This document shows, piece after piece, positions 30,912 through 38,966 of a stretch of DNA of 64,000 nucleotides (the stretch's first letter is position 1; each line of letters starts with the position of its first letter). The stretch is taken from NCBI GenBank assembly GCA_016716385.1, contig JADJWL010000004.1, positions 124,001-188,000 on the forward strand, read 5' to 3'. The position numbers and the translations under genes were made by a program. This stretch comes from Bryobacterales bacterium. GTDB lineage: Bacteria; Acidobacteriota; Terriglobia; Bryobacterales; Bryobacteraceae. Under the pieces are notes generated by a model that was not told the DNA's origin, did not search any database, and saw nothing but the letters and a program-made list of their open reading frames with translations.

Positions 30912-31670
30912 CTAGATCCGGTCGAAGACCTTGATGGCGCCCGTCAGAGACTTTTCCTTCTGGATGTAGGGGACCATCTTCGTCTCCCGTTCATCGATTT
31001 CCTGGGCGCGCTTGAGCACCTCTTCGGCGCGATCCTTGGGAACCCGAACCACGCCATCCTCTCCCGCAACGATGATATCGCCAGGAGACACCGTGATGCC
31101 GGCGCACTCAACAGGGATGCCGTTGGCCACGCTGGCGAAGTGTCCGACGGTGCTGGAGGGCACCACGCTACGGGAGTAAACCGGCAATTCGAGTCCGCGC
31201 AACTCCTCGACATCGCGAACACCGGCGTCGAGGATGATGCCCGCCATGCCGCGGGCCTTCGCCGCCGTTCCCATGAGGCCGCCGAGACCGGCCACGTTGA
31301 GTCCATCTTCAATCACGATGACTCCGACCTCGCCGGGGTTGGCTGTGTCGATCATCTCCACCGAATGGCGGACGCTGAGTTGCGGCGTGGCCTGATCCGG
31401 CGGGGCCGGCTTCAAGTACGCCGTCTTCGCCCTCCCGACGACTTTGCCGGGAACGCGGGGGCGCAGATCGTGGTTCATGAAGCCGCGCTTTCCTGTGATC
31501 TGGTCGACCGCATCGCACACCGAGGCGACAGTCGTCTTCCGGAAGCCGTCGATCAGGGGATCGGCGGCTTGGGCGATGCTTTCCTGCTGGGCTGGAGGCG
31601 GCGCCTGGGAGCACCCGGCCAACAGGGACAGACCCAGAACGACGCTCGCCAAAAAGCTGAATTCTCTCAT
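30912..31670 (-). CDS. RraA-like aldolase-fold lipoprotein
   Basis: This 252-residue protein begins with a lipoprotein signal (FLASVVLGLSLLAGC, Cys about 20) and continues as an RraA / HMG-CHA aldolase fold. The family motif GGLMGTAAKARGMAGIILD followed by AGVRD is intact, and VVRVPKDRAEEVLKRAQEID matches the C-terminal helix. Cytoplasmic relatives cleave 4-hydroxy-4-methyl-2-oxoglutarate or bind RNase E; export with a lipid anchor argues against an RNase E role. The ATG at 31670 was chosen because it opens into the signal; in-frame extension to 31859 would overlap cysH. Its promoter region is shared with cysH. Confidence 0.85.
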   Translation of the reverse strand: MREFSFLASVVLGLSLLAGCSQAPPPAQQESIAQAADPLIDGFRKTTVASVCDAVDQITGKRGFMNHDLRPRVPGKVVGRAKTAYLKPAPPDQATPQLSVRHSVEMIDTANPGEVGVIVIEDGLNVAGLGGLMGTAAKARGMAGIILDAGVRDVEELRGLELPVYSRSVVPSSTVGHFASVANGIPVECAGITVSPGDIIVAGEDGVVRVPKDRAEEVLKRAQEIDERETKMVPYIQKEKSLTGAIKVFDRI

Positions 31671-31727
31671 ACTCTGTGCTCTCCGAAACTCAATTGTAAG
31701 CCGGGGGCGCGGAGAAGGTCCAGGAAG

Positions 31728-31756
31728 TTGCAGCGCCTTGTCATCTCCGCTATCTT
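31728..31756 (+). promoter_or_regulatory. cysH promoter
   Basis: TTGCAG (31728-31733), a 17-base spacer and TATCTT (31751-31756) form a sigma-70-like promoter. CTATC-TT-GATAG (31750-31761) overlaps the -10 as a near-perfect palindrome that could be an operator. Transcription would start next to the TTG codon at 31765. Confidence 0.45.
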
Positions 31757-31764
31757 GATAGGGA

Positions 31765-32505
31765 TTGGGACTTTCTTTCGCCAGCCTCGACTCTGCTCCG
31801 GCTTCCGACCTGCTCGCGTGGGCCATTGCGACGTACGGCCGGCGTTTCGCCGTCGTCACGAGCTTTCAACTGGAAGGGATGGTCGTGCTGGACATCGCAG
31901 CGCGACTCGACCCGCAGGTGCGCGTGATCACACTCGATACCGGCCGTCTGCCCGACGAAACGTATCGCATGATCGATCTTGTCCGGGACCGCTACGGTGT
32001 CCAGGTAGAGGTCATCCTTCCTGACGCCGGGGAAGTCGGGCGCATGGTGGCCTTGCACGGCGTGAACCTCTTCTACCGGGAGGTTCCGTTGCGACGGCTA
32101 TGCTGCCACTTCCGCAAGGTCCTGCCGCTTGAGCGGGCGTTGCGGGATGTCGACGCAATTGCCGTCGGGCTGCGGCGCGGGCAAAGTGAGCAGCGCGCGG
32201 GAGTGCCCAAGATCGACCGCGGCGCTACCCCCGCGAAGCTCAGCCCTCTGGCGGACTGGACCCGGGATGAACTGGAGGCCTACCAGGCTGCCCACCACGT
32301 CCCCGTCCACCCGCTTTACGCGAAGGGGTACACGAGTATCGGCTGCGCGCCTTGCACGCGGGCCGTCGCCGCCGACGAGGCCGAACGGGCGGGCCGCTGG
32401 TGGTGGGAGACCGAAGCCGACAAGGAGTGTGGCCTCCATTTCTCCGCCACCGGGCAGGTCGAGCGGAAACTGGATGTTCTGATCTCCGAGGTTGTCTCCG
32501 CATGA
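31765..32505 (+). CDS. cysH: Assimilatory adenylyl-sulfate reductase (CysH)
   Basis: This 246-residue enzyme reduces activated sulfate to sulfite. The C-terminal ECGLH motif holds the catalytic Cys222. The pairs Cys113-Cys114 and Cys194/Cys197 (LCCHFRKV, GCAPC) are the 4Fe-4S ligands that mark APS-reducing (plant/Bacillus-type) enzymes rather than PAPS reductases. The nucleotide loop region TSFQLEGMVVLD and DTGRLPDETY are conserved. The TTG start is the only codon that gives the usual N-terminal helix; a purine-rich ATAGGGA sits directly before it. It overlaps cysC by four bases. Confidence 0.93.
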   Translation: MGLSFASLDSAPASDLLAWAIATYGRRFAVVTSFQLEGMVVLDIAARLDPQVRVITLDTGRLPDETYRMIDLVRDRYGVQVEVILPDAGEVGRMVALHGVNLFYREVPLRRLCCHFRKVLPLERALRDVDAIAVGLRRGQSEQRAGVPKIDRGATPAKLSPLADWTRDELEAYQAAHHVPVHPLYAKGYTSIGCAPCTRAVAADEAERAGRWWWETEADKECGLHFSATGQVERKLDVLISEVVSA

Positions 32506-33035
32506 CGCACCAGGGGTTCACGCTGTGGCTCACAGGCATGTCCGGCGCGGGCAAGAGCACGCTCGCCGAGCGCATCACGGACCGCCTCCGCGCGGCCGGC
32601 GCCAAGGTGGAACTGCTCGACGGCGATGTCGTGCGCACGCACCTGTCGAAGGGTCTGGGTTTCAGCAAGGAAGACCGGGACATTAACATCCGGCGGATCG
32701 GCTTCGTCTGCGAACTGCTCACACGGAATGGCGTGATCGCCGTCGTTGCGGCCATTTCCCCGTACCGGGCCGTGCGTGAAGAAGTGCGGGAGCGGATCGG
32801 GCGGTTCGTCGAAGTCTACATGCATTGTCCGGTCGAGGTGCTGGCAGAACGCGATGTAAAAGGGTTATATAAGAAGGCGCTTGCGGGCGAAATCAGCCAG
32901 TTCACCGGCGTGACCGATCCGTACGAACCCCCTGTGCGCCCGGAGGTTGCCGTCGACAGCGGGGTCGATTCAGTCGAGAGCGGAGAAGAGAGGGTCTGGC
33001 AGTTTCTGAAGCGCGAAGGCTTGATCCGGGAATAA
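32502..33035 (+). CDS. cysC: Adenylyl-sulfate kinase
   Basis: This 177-residue P-loop kinase phosphorylates APS to PAPS. It has Walker A GMSGAGKSTLA, the DGDVVR and LSKGLGFSKEDRD substrate motifs, and the FVEVYMHCPVEVLAERDVKGLYKKA lid region (two pieces of a conserved run). The ATG at 32502 overlaps the cysH stop. It is odd that a CysH carrying the APS-type Fe-S cysteines is coupled to an APS kinase, since that CysH should not need PAPS. No sulfate adenylyltransferase gene lies in the window. A hairpin terminator follows. Confidence 0.95.
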   Translation: MTHQGFTLWLTGMSGAGKSTLAERITDRLRAAGAKVELLDGDVVRTHLSKGLGFSKEDRDINIRRIGFVCELLTRNGVIAVVAAISPYRAVREEVRERIGRFVEVYMHCPVEVLAERDVKGLYKKALAGEISQFTGVTDPYEPPVRPEVAVDSGVDSVESGEERVWQFLKREGLIRE

Positions 33036-33065
33036 AAACGGGGACGCCCGAGGCGTCCCCTGTTT
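33034..33065. terminator. Bidirectional terminator between cysC and the PEP-CTERM gene
   Basis: GGGGACGCC (33040-33048) pairs perfectly with GGCGTCCCC (33052-33060) across a CGA loop. On the minus strand it is followed by GTTTTTA, a good T-run for the PEP-CTERM gene. On the plus strand TGTTT follows for cysC. Confidence 0.8.
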
Positions 33066-33088
33066 CGAGATCAGATCCTGCTTGACTG

Positions 33089-33730
33089 CTACGAAATCCG
33101 CCGACGAATGAGAGAGAGCCCGAGCAGTGCTCCACCCATCAGAACGAAGGTCGCCGGTTCCGGAACTTGCGGCACTAGCGTGTTGCCCAGGTTCCCCGCG
33201 CGGTTGTCCGGGAGGAACTGGCGATCCTGGGCGGCGAACTGCCCAAAGGTTGATGAGTCGTAAATGGAATTGGCGCCAAACGATCCGAGCAGCAAGTTGG
33301 CGCCGGAAGTCGCGGGATTCTGGATGGGCGTAGCTCCGGTGTAGACCCAGACCAAGTTAAAGATCGAGGCTGAATCGGCGGCCGGAGTAATGCCCTGAAT
33401 CGCTGGACCGGCGAGCGCTCCCTGGAACGTCCAGTCGGTCGGCGCAAACGCCGTTCCCGGGACGTAGCCCGCGAAGTCATAGATGATGAGCGTCCCTTGG
33501 CAGGGGCTCGCCTGCGAACAACCCGTTCCCGGGGGCGGCCCAAAGTTGAGACCGTCGTTCACTTCAAAACCCGACGCGAGCGAAGCCTGATACGTCCAGG
33601 TGTACGGCCCCAGTCCAGAAACGGTTGGAACTCCTACAAGGATATTTGCGGAAACCGGCGCCGCAGTCAGCGCTAACAGCAGCGCGAGGACAGCCAGACC
33701 CAAGAATTTTGACCCGTGTGACATCTGCAT
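33089..33730 (-). CDS. PEP-CTERM sorted secreted protein
   Basis: This 213-residue protein has an N-terminal signal peptide (FLGLAVLALLLALTAAPVSA) and a C-terminal PEP-CTERM tag: VPEPATFVLMGGALLGLSL followed by the basic end IRRRIS. PEP-CTERM proteins are cleaved and sorted by exosortase, usually in exopolysaccharide-producing diderms; no exosortase gene lies here. The body is low in charge and Gly/Ser/Thr/Asn-rich. The AAGGAGG ribosome-binding site lies just before two in-frame ATGs (33730 and 33724); either could be used. A strong promoter is seen upstream. Confidence 0.85.
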   Translation of the reverse strand: MQMSHGSKFLGLAVLALLLALTAAPVSANILVGVPTVSGLGPYTWTYQASLASGFEVNDGLNFGPPPGTGCSQASPCQGTLIIYDFAGYVPGTAFAPTDWTFQGALAGPAIQGITPAADSASIFNLVWVYTGATPIQNPATSGANLLLGSFGANSIYDSSTFGQFAAQDRQFLPDNRAGNLGNTLVPQVPEPATFVLMGGALLGLSLIRRRIS

Positions 33731-33788
33731 TCTCCTCCTTAAACGCCGCCGTACCATCCGGCCCATACTACCCGGCGCAACTCAACAC

Positions 33789-33818
33789 AGTATAGGCGGA
33801 TTCTTGTAAACCTGTCAA
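33789..33818 (-). promoter_or_regulatory. Strong sigma-70 promoter for the PEP-CTERM gene
   Basis: On the minus strand TTGACA (33818-33813, perfect -35), an 18-base spacer and TATACT (33794-33789) predict a start near 33782 and a leader of about 50 bases. This is the closest match to consensus in the window. It is not the sigma-54 type reported for some PEP-CTERM genes. Confidence 0.7.
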
Positions 33819-33906
33819 GAGTTTGGTGGGTCGGGATAATACCTTAGGCTCCTGGGCTGGACCCTTAAGGTTCCGGGGCCCGCACCCCCTGTCCGCCCTC
33901 GGGCCA

Positions 33907-33915
33907 TGGTAGAAT
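33907..33915 (+). promoter_or_regulatory. Extended -10 promoter of the rpe cluster
   Basis: TGGTAGAAT gives the extended -10 form TG-N-TAGAAT, about 22 bases before the rpe ATG. No good -35 was seen, which is usual for extended -10 promoters. Confidence 0.4.
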
Positions 33916-33936
33916 TTCAGCTAGTCTGGCATCGCC

Positions 33937-34611
33937 ATGATTGAAATCGCGCCGTCCATTCTGTCAGCGGACTTTGCCCGGCTGGCCAAGGAGATTGCTC
34001 GCGTCGAGGCGGCTGGCGTGTCCATGCTCCACCTGGACGTGATGGACGGGCACTTCGTCCCGAACCTCACGTTCGGGCCGCCTCTGGTTTCTTCCATCCG
34101 GAAAGTGACCGATCTCACGCTCGACGTGCACCTGATGATCGAGGATCCCGATACGTACGCCCCCGTCTTTATCGATGCCGGGGCGGACTATGTGTCGGTG
34201 CATCAGGAGACATGCCCCCATTTGCATCGTTCGCTTCGAATGATCCAGGAGCGGGGAGCCAAGGCGGGGGTTGTGTTGAACCCGGCGACTCCGCTCTCGG
34301 CGCTGGAAGAGGTTCTCGAGGTGGCGGACTACGTGCTGTTGATGAGCGTGAACCCGGGCTTCGGAGGGCAGGAGTTGATCCCCGAGGTCCTCGGGAAGGT
34401 GCGGCGGTTAGCCCACATGCGCCAGCAGTTAGGACTCACGTTCCCGATCGAGATCGACGGCGGCGTGACCACGGAAAACCTGGCTGGCGTGATTCGCGCC
34501 GGCTGTGACTGGATCGTCTCAGGGTCGGCGATTTTTCACACGCCCGACCCGGCGGCCACGATTCGCGACATGCAGCGGATCGCCGCCGAGGCGACCGCGA
34601 TACAAGTGTAA
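33937..34611 (+). CDS. rpe: Ribulose-phosphate 3-epimerase
   Basis: This 224-residue TIM barrel interconverts ribulose 5-phosphate and xylulose 5-phosphate in the pentose-phosphate pathway. Signatures are LHLDVMDGHFVPNLTFGP (metal-site His and Asp), MSVNPGFGGQ and IEIDGGV (second catalytic Asp). The length is normal. It is the first gene of a tight plus-strand group with bamD (three-base gap), yajQ and a hydrolase. Transcription likely starts at the extended -10 just upstream. Confidence 0.97.
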   Translation: MIEIAPSILSADFARLAKEIARVEAAGVSMLHLDVMDGHFVPNLTFGPPLVSSIRKVTDLTLDVHLMIEDPDTYAPVFIDAGADYVSVHQETCPHLHRSLRMIQERGAKAGVVLNPATPLSALEEVLEVADYVLLMSVNPGFGGQELIPEVLGKVRRLAHMRQQLGLTFPIEIDGGVTTENLAGVIRAGCDWIVSGSAIFHTPDPAATIRDMQRIAAEATAIQV

Positions 34612-34614
34612 GGT

Positions 34615-35805
34615 ATGAGGCTGCGAATGAACTTTGTCCGACCGACCGTTCGTCTCTGGATCGTCGTCGCCGCCGTCTGCACCCTGTTGCTGACGGGAGG
34701 CTGCCGCCGCAAGAAGTACGAAAACCCCATCTCCAAGGACACCTTGCAGCCGGACAAGGTGCTGTACGACAAGGCGATCGCCGACATTGAACGGAGCCGC
34801 TACGAAGTGGCGCGTATCACCTTGAACACGCTGATCAATACGTACGATACGAGCGAGTTCCTGGCGAAGGCGAAGCTGGCCATTGCCGATAGCTGGCTGC
34901 GTGAGGGCGGTTCGCACGGGTTCGCCCAAGCCGAGGCGGAGTATAAGGACTTCATCTTGTTTTATCCCATGATGGAGGAGGCGGCCGAAGCGCAGGAAAA
35001 GATCTGCCGGATCCACTACCGTCAGATGGAGAAGGCCGACCGGGATCCGAAGCATGCCCTTCGCGCCGAGGACGAGTGCCGCCAGTTGCTGGTTCAGTTC
35101 CCGAACTCGAAGTTCGCGCCGCGCGCCCAGCAGATGCTGCGGGAAGTTCAGGAGGTGATCGCCGACGGCGAGTACCGCGTGGGCCACTTCTACCATCACA
35201 AAGGCAGTCACGTTTCCGCGGCGAACCGTCTCCAGGCGCTGACCGACCAGTTTCCGCTCTTCAGCCAGGCGGACGAAGCCCTCTGGGAGCTTGGGAATTC
35301 CTATGAAAAGATGGGCGACCGGTTTTCCGACCGTTCCGCGCAAGCCTACACGCGCATCGTGCGCGAGTACCCGCTGAGTTCACGCGTCGACGAGGCCAAG
35401 GCCAGGCTGCGCTCCATGGAACGCGAGATCCCGGAACCGGACCCGGTCGCGTATGCACGGATGAAGTACGAATTGGAGAACCGGGAGAAACCCGGTGTTA
35501 TGGGGAAGCTTGGCGGGGTCTTGAAGAAGAGCCCCGACGTGCGGATGGCGGCGAAGTCGGGGTCGCCCTCGATGGAGAGCCTCCGGCCGACGATCCCGCT
35601 CAGCGTGCCGTCCACGGCCGGCGGAGCGGGCGCCTTCAGCGCCGACGTGACGGCCGGCACGGTGACGGACCCGACGGCCCTCGATACCCAGCCTGATGCC
35701 CGTCAGAGGCCGCCCGCCGGGGAGCCGGCGGCCGAATCCAAGGAGGAACCCGCCTCCGGCAACGGGACTGACACGAAGGAGAAAAGCTCGCGGAAGAAGG
35801 AGTAG
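34615..35805 (+). CDS. bamD: BamD-like outer-membrane assembly lipoprotein
   Basis: This 396-residue lipoprotein (lipobox LLTGGC, Cys about 32) has five TPR-like units over residues about 50-290, the BamD fold. Examples are DKAIADIERSRYEVARITL and EAEYKDFILFYPMMEEAAEA. BamD is the essential lipoprotein of the beta-barrel assembly machine. An extra roughly 100-residue C-terminal tail rich in Pro, Ala, Ser, Glu and Lys (ending SSRKKE) is not part of typical BamD and is probably disordered. It sits three bases after rpe. The presence of BamD fits a diderm. A second barrel-assembly gene, the TamB-BamA fusion, is at 17966. Confidence 0.88.
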   Translation: MRLRMNFVRPTVRLWIVVAAVCTLLLTGGCRRKKYENPISKDTLQPDKVLYDKAIADIERSRYEVARITLNTLINTYDTSEFLAKAKLAIADSWLREGGSHGFAQAEAEYKDFILFYPMMEEAAEAQEKICRIHYRQMEKADRDPKHALRAEDECRQLLVQFPNSKFAPRAQQMLREVQEVIADGEYRVGHFYHHKGSHVSAANRLQALTDQFPLFSQADEALWELGNSYEKMGDRFSDRSAQAYTRIVREYPLSSRVDEAKARLRSMEREIPEPDPVAYARMKYELENREKPGVMGKLGGVLKKSPDVRMAAKSGSPSMESLRPTIPLSVPSTAGGAGAFSADVTAGTVTDPTALDTQPDARQRPPAGEPAAESKEEPASGNGTDTKEKSSRKKE

Positions 35806-35820
35806 TCTTCCGTCCTACCC

Positions 35821-36321
35821 ATGCCCGACAACAGTTTCGACGTCGTCTCCAAGATCGAACTGCCGGAGGTGCTCAACGCCATCCAGCAGGCGCTCAAGGA
35901 GATTTCAACCCGCTATGATCTGAAGGATTCCCATTCCTCCATTGAACTCAATGAGAAAGACAACAAGGTCCTTCTCGCGAGCAAAGACGAGTACAAGCTG
36001 AAAGCCGTGATTGAGATCCTGGAGCAGAAACTCGTCAAGCGGAAGGTCCCACTGAAGGGCCTTCAGTACGGCGCCATTGAGGACGCCGCGGGCTCGAGCG
36101 TGCGGCAGGAGATCACGCTGCAGCAGGGAATTCCCACTGAGAAGGCGCGCGAGATCGTCAAGAAGATCAAGGACGCCAAGCTCAAGGTGCAGGCGTCGAT
36201 CCAGGGCGACTTCGTGCGCGTCGCCGGCAAGGACCGGGACGTGCTGCAGAAAGTGATCCAGATGCTGCGGGACTCCGACTTCGGCATCGACATGCAGTTC
36301 ACCAACTACAGGACGAACTGA
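35821..36321 (+). CDS. YajQ-family nucleotide-binding protein
   Basis: This 166-residue protein matches the YajQ family across its length: SFDVVSKIELPEVLNAIQ, SIELNEKDNKVLLASKDEYK, and DFVRVAGKDRDVLQKVIQM at the end. It folds as two ferredoxin-like domains. The family binds c-di-GMP in Xanthomonas and has been linked to RNA or nucleotide binding elsewhere. It follows bamD by 15 bases. Confidence 0.93.
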   Translation: MPDNSFDVVSKIELPEVLNAIQQALKEISTRYDLKDSHSSIELNEKDNKVLLASKDEYKLKAVIEILEQKLVKRKVPLKGLQYGAIEDAAGSSVRQEITLQQGIPTEKAREIVKKIKDAKLKVQASIQGDFVRVAGKDRDVLQKVIQMLRDSDFGIDMQFTNYRTN

Positions 36322-36327
36322 GGCGCT

Positions 36328-36999
36328 GTGGCGCGGAAGATCGAATCGCTCCTGCTGGACGGCCCGGACGGCAAACTCGAGGCGCTGCTCGAAGAGCCCG
36401 AGGAGTCGGTCCGCGAGGCGATGCTCGTGTGCCACCCCCATCCGGTCTTCGGCGGGACCATGCACAATAAGGTTGTCTACCGGCTGGCTCGCGCACTGCG
36501 GCGGTCCGGGTCGGTGGTGCTCCGCTTCAACTTTCGCGGCGTCGGCCGCAGCCAAGGTAAGTACGCCGAGGGCATCGGTGAACTGGAAGATGCCCGCGCC
36601 GCCGCTGCCTGGCTGCGCGACCGCTACCCTTTGTTGCCTTACGGCTTGGCAGGGTTCTCATTTGGTGCGCGCATCATCCTACGGCTCGGTTGCGCGGCCG
36701 CGGATGCGACCCGCCTGGTGGCTGCCGGGGTCCCGACCCGGCACGGAGACCTGGACTTCCTGGCGCATTGCACGGCGCCCAAGGTCTTCGTGCACAGCAC
36801 CCGCGACGAATTCGGTCCACGCCCGGACATGGAACGCGCCGTAGCGGCCATGGCCGAACCAAAGGAACTCCATTGGATCGAAGCCGACGACCACTTCTTC
36901 GCCGGGTCGCTCGATGCGTTTGAAGAATGCGTCTACCGCTTAAGCGGTGGCTTGGCGGCGCAGCCGCTCCACCCGGCGCATGGCGCGCAGACCAATTAG
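36328..36999 (+). CDS. Alpha/beta hydrolase of the dienelactone/YpfH-like type
   Basis: This 223-residue protein starts at GTG. It has the oxyanion loop CHPHPVFGGTMHN, nucleophile elbow GFSFGAR, Asp in HSTRDEFGP and His in EADDHFF, so a full Ser-Asp-His triad. FNFRGVGRSQG is the classic GxSxGR-proximal strand of small acyl hydrolases. Substrate unknown. It follows yajQ by six bases. Its last 60 bases overlap tail-to-tail with the receiver-domain gene on the minus strand. Confidence 0.88.
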   Translation: MARKIESLLLDGPDGKLEALLEEPEESVREAMLVCHPHPVFGGTMHNKVVYRLARALRRSGSVVLRFNFRGVGRSQGKYAEGIGELEDARAAAAWLRDRYPLLPYGLAGFSFGARIILRLGCAAADATRLVAAGVPTRHGDLDFLAHCTAPKVFVHSTRDEFGPRPDMERAVAAMAEPKELHWIEADDHFFAGSLDAFEECVYRLSGGLAAQPLHPAHGAQTN

Positions 37000-37392
37000 A
37001 TCAGCCACCTGCGTCAGCAGCGACGCGATTCCCTGGGTCTCGACGACCATATCCTGCAGGAACGGGACCTCGCTGTCGAGGTGTGCCGTGACCAACGCCG
37101 TCGCAGGCCGGTAGTCCTGCATCCGGGCGTGCGCCAGCACCTTCAGTCCCGCTTCCGGGGACTCCAACCGGAGGTCGCTCAGAACCAGGTCGTAGCGCCG
37201 GTCATCGAGCAAACCAACCGCTTCGGATGCCGAAGCGGCCGCCTCCACCCAATATCCGCCTGCCCGCAATACCGTCTGAAGTGTCAGTCGGGACGCCACG
37301 TCGCCGTCCACGACCAGGATGCGCGCCAACCGGGACTCCCGTCCCTCGGCAGACACGCCCCGCCTCGGCGTCAACATCGCTTCATGTACCAT
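36940..37392 (-). CDS. Stand-alone receiver domain with a degenerate end
   Basis: This 150-residue protein has a receiver fold: acidic pocket VVDGD (about 27-31), phosphoacceptor Asp73 in LVLSDLRLE and the switch Thr102 in ALVTAH. The conserved Lys-Pro of beta5 is missing; the equivalent segment reads MVVETQGIAS. Lys normally contacts the phosphoryl group, so signalling may be altered. A C-terminal helix with basic residues ends the protein. No histidine kinase is next to it. Confidence 0.75.
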   Translation of the reverse strand: MVHEAMLTPRRGVSAEGRESRLARILVVDGDVASRLTLQTVLRAGGYWVEAAASASEAVGLLDDRRYDLVLSDLRLESPEAGLKVLAHARMQDYRPATALVTAHLDSEVPFLQDMVVETQGIASLLTQVADLIGLRAMRRVERLRRQATA

Positions 37393-37453
37393 CTAGTTCC
37401 CATCTTGCCCTGAAATCCCGGTTCGGACAAGGACCGATTTGCGGCACAGGTGA

Positions 37454-38809
37454 CTAACGGGTTGATTCCAGGACGAATGTTGGCGCCAGGCCGGAGGTGA
37501 ACGAAAAGCCCGTCGAGGAACTGGCGGTGAGCCAACTGGAGCAACTGTGAATCTTGCCAAGGGCCGCCTGCAGATGCAGATTGACCCGCATTTCACGGAA
37601 CTCGATCGGCCCGAACGTCTCCAGCGGGAACGTAAACCTGGGAGCATCGACTCTTTCTTGGACGACATACGTCGTACGAACGCCCTGGCGGACGGCCCGC
37701 TCCCAGGCCGCGTCGTCCATCTCCCAGCCATAGAACGTTCCCAGCCCTGTATAGTCGTCATTGGGCCTGAGGACAAGCCGCTCGCGGTTCTTCAGGATGA
37801 ACTCCGGCAGGTCGATTGATTCCTCGCGATAGGTCGTCCGGTTGGCGGACACCAACCGCGTCCACGGCACATGGTCGCGGATCACCTTCCGTTCGGCGGC
37901 GGGGAACTTCCGGACAATCGATTCATCGGTGAGCAGCGCGAGAAAGGCCTTCTTGTGCGCTAACTCGGAGCGGAAACTGTTCACGAGACAGACAGCTTTG
38001 GCCCGGTACGCCTGAACCAGGGGGTGCGAAAGATCGAAGCGCTGGAGAAACTCCTGGACGGAAACGCGCCGGTAGACCAAGTCGATCACAAAGGACCCGC
38101 GCCGGAGGACGCCTCCCTTGAACTCCAGTTGATCCGGGGAAACCAGTTCGGTCTCGTAGCCCTCGGACCGGAAGAAGGAGCGGAACAGTGAGAACTCGGT
38201 CGATGCGCTGGCGAAGGAACTGCCCAGATCGACGACCGCGATGCGCGGACGGCGGTGTCCGCCGGATTGCTTGTAGGCTGTCAGGAGTCCGTGCAGGAGG
38301 TGCTTCCGCCCGGAAGTCCGCGTCAATGGGTGTTTGTGCCGGAACTCTTTCACGGGCGGCGCCTGATAGAACAGTTCCGTCAGCCCGTCTGCCCATGCTA
38401 CACCTGTAGGAGAGTCGGCATTGTACTGGATCAATTGTGTCGAACCGTTGTCGACGCTCATGTCCAGCCGCGACGTGACCTCCAGCGCCTTGTAGCCCGG
38501 ATCGATCGCGGCCAGCATCTTCTCTGCCGGGAGCAACTCCAGGCGGTTCATCAAGGCCGGGTTGGCAAGGACCTCCAGTTGGAGCCGGTCGATGGCCGAT
38601 ATCAACAGATGCCCCGTCTTCACGACTTGGTCATACTGGCGCCTGGGAATGAAGTGGGGACGCAGAAACGGACACAACAGACGCCCGCCCGCCGACAACT
38701 CCTCGGCATCCATGCGCTCCCGGAGAGCGGTCACCCAGGACAGGTCCCTGTACGGCTCGGACTGGAGCAGTTTGTGGTAGCGGGCGATCGCGTCGTCAAG
38801 CTGCGACAT
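37454..38809 (-). CDS. Circularly permuted ATP-grasp-like protein
   Basis: This 451-residue protein resembles the glutathionylspermidine-synthase / DUF404-DUF407 ATP-grasp group. Readable landmarks are STQLIQYNADSPTGVAW near the middle of the N-terminal half, RPRIAVVDLGSSF, RLVLRPNDDYTGLGTFYG (ATP-grasp nucleotide region) and YVVQERVDAP. These enzymes ligate an amine to a carboxyl group with ATP, often for peptides. The substrate cannot be told. It is monocistronic on the minus strand, divergent from the S46 peptidase. Confidence 0.75.
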   Translation of the reverse strand: MSQLDDAIARYHKLLQSEPYRDLSWVTALRERMDAEELSAGGRLLCPFLRPHFIPRRQYDQVVKTGHLLISAIDRLQLEVLANPALMNRLELLPAEKMLAAIDPGYKALEVTSRLDMSVDNGSTQLIQYNADSPTGVAWADGLTELFYQAPPVKEFRHKHPLTRTSGRKHLLHGLLTAYKQSGGHRRPRIAVVDLGSSFASASTEFSLFRSFFRSEGYETELVSPDQLEFKGGVLRRGSFVIDLVYRRVSVQEFLQRFDLSHPLVQAYRAKAVCLVNSFRSELAHKKAFLALLTDESIVRKFPAAERKVIRDHVPWTRLVSANRTTYREESIDLPEFILKNRERLVLRPNDDYTGLGTFYGWEMDDAAWERAVRQGVRTTYVVQERVDAPRFTFPLETFGPIEFREMRVNLHLQAALGKIHSCSSWLTASSSTGFSFTSGLAPTFVLESTR

Positions 38810-38966
38810 CGGGGTAATGTCAAACGGGTCTATCAGTTAGTATCGCACACCCGCTTCCGGTGCACCACACCCGGCGAGGTGCCAAATGCCACATAAAGCC
38901 AATGATTACAATGGTTTAAGTCTCCCACAAATTTTTTGGAGGTGGGGGTCCGTTTTTCCTGCGAAA

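Noticed and set aside
34519..35343. A 274-codon minus-strand frame opposite bamD
   Set aside because: It overlaps the bamD lipoprotein and the end of rpe; only the bamD frame has a lipobox and TPR pattern.
38921..38960. Possible attenuator before the S46 peptidase (CCCAC...GTGGG then TTTTT)
   Set aside because: The stem is only five bases around a long loop and is unlikely to be stable; kept as background.
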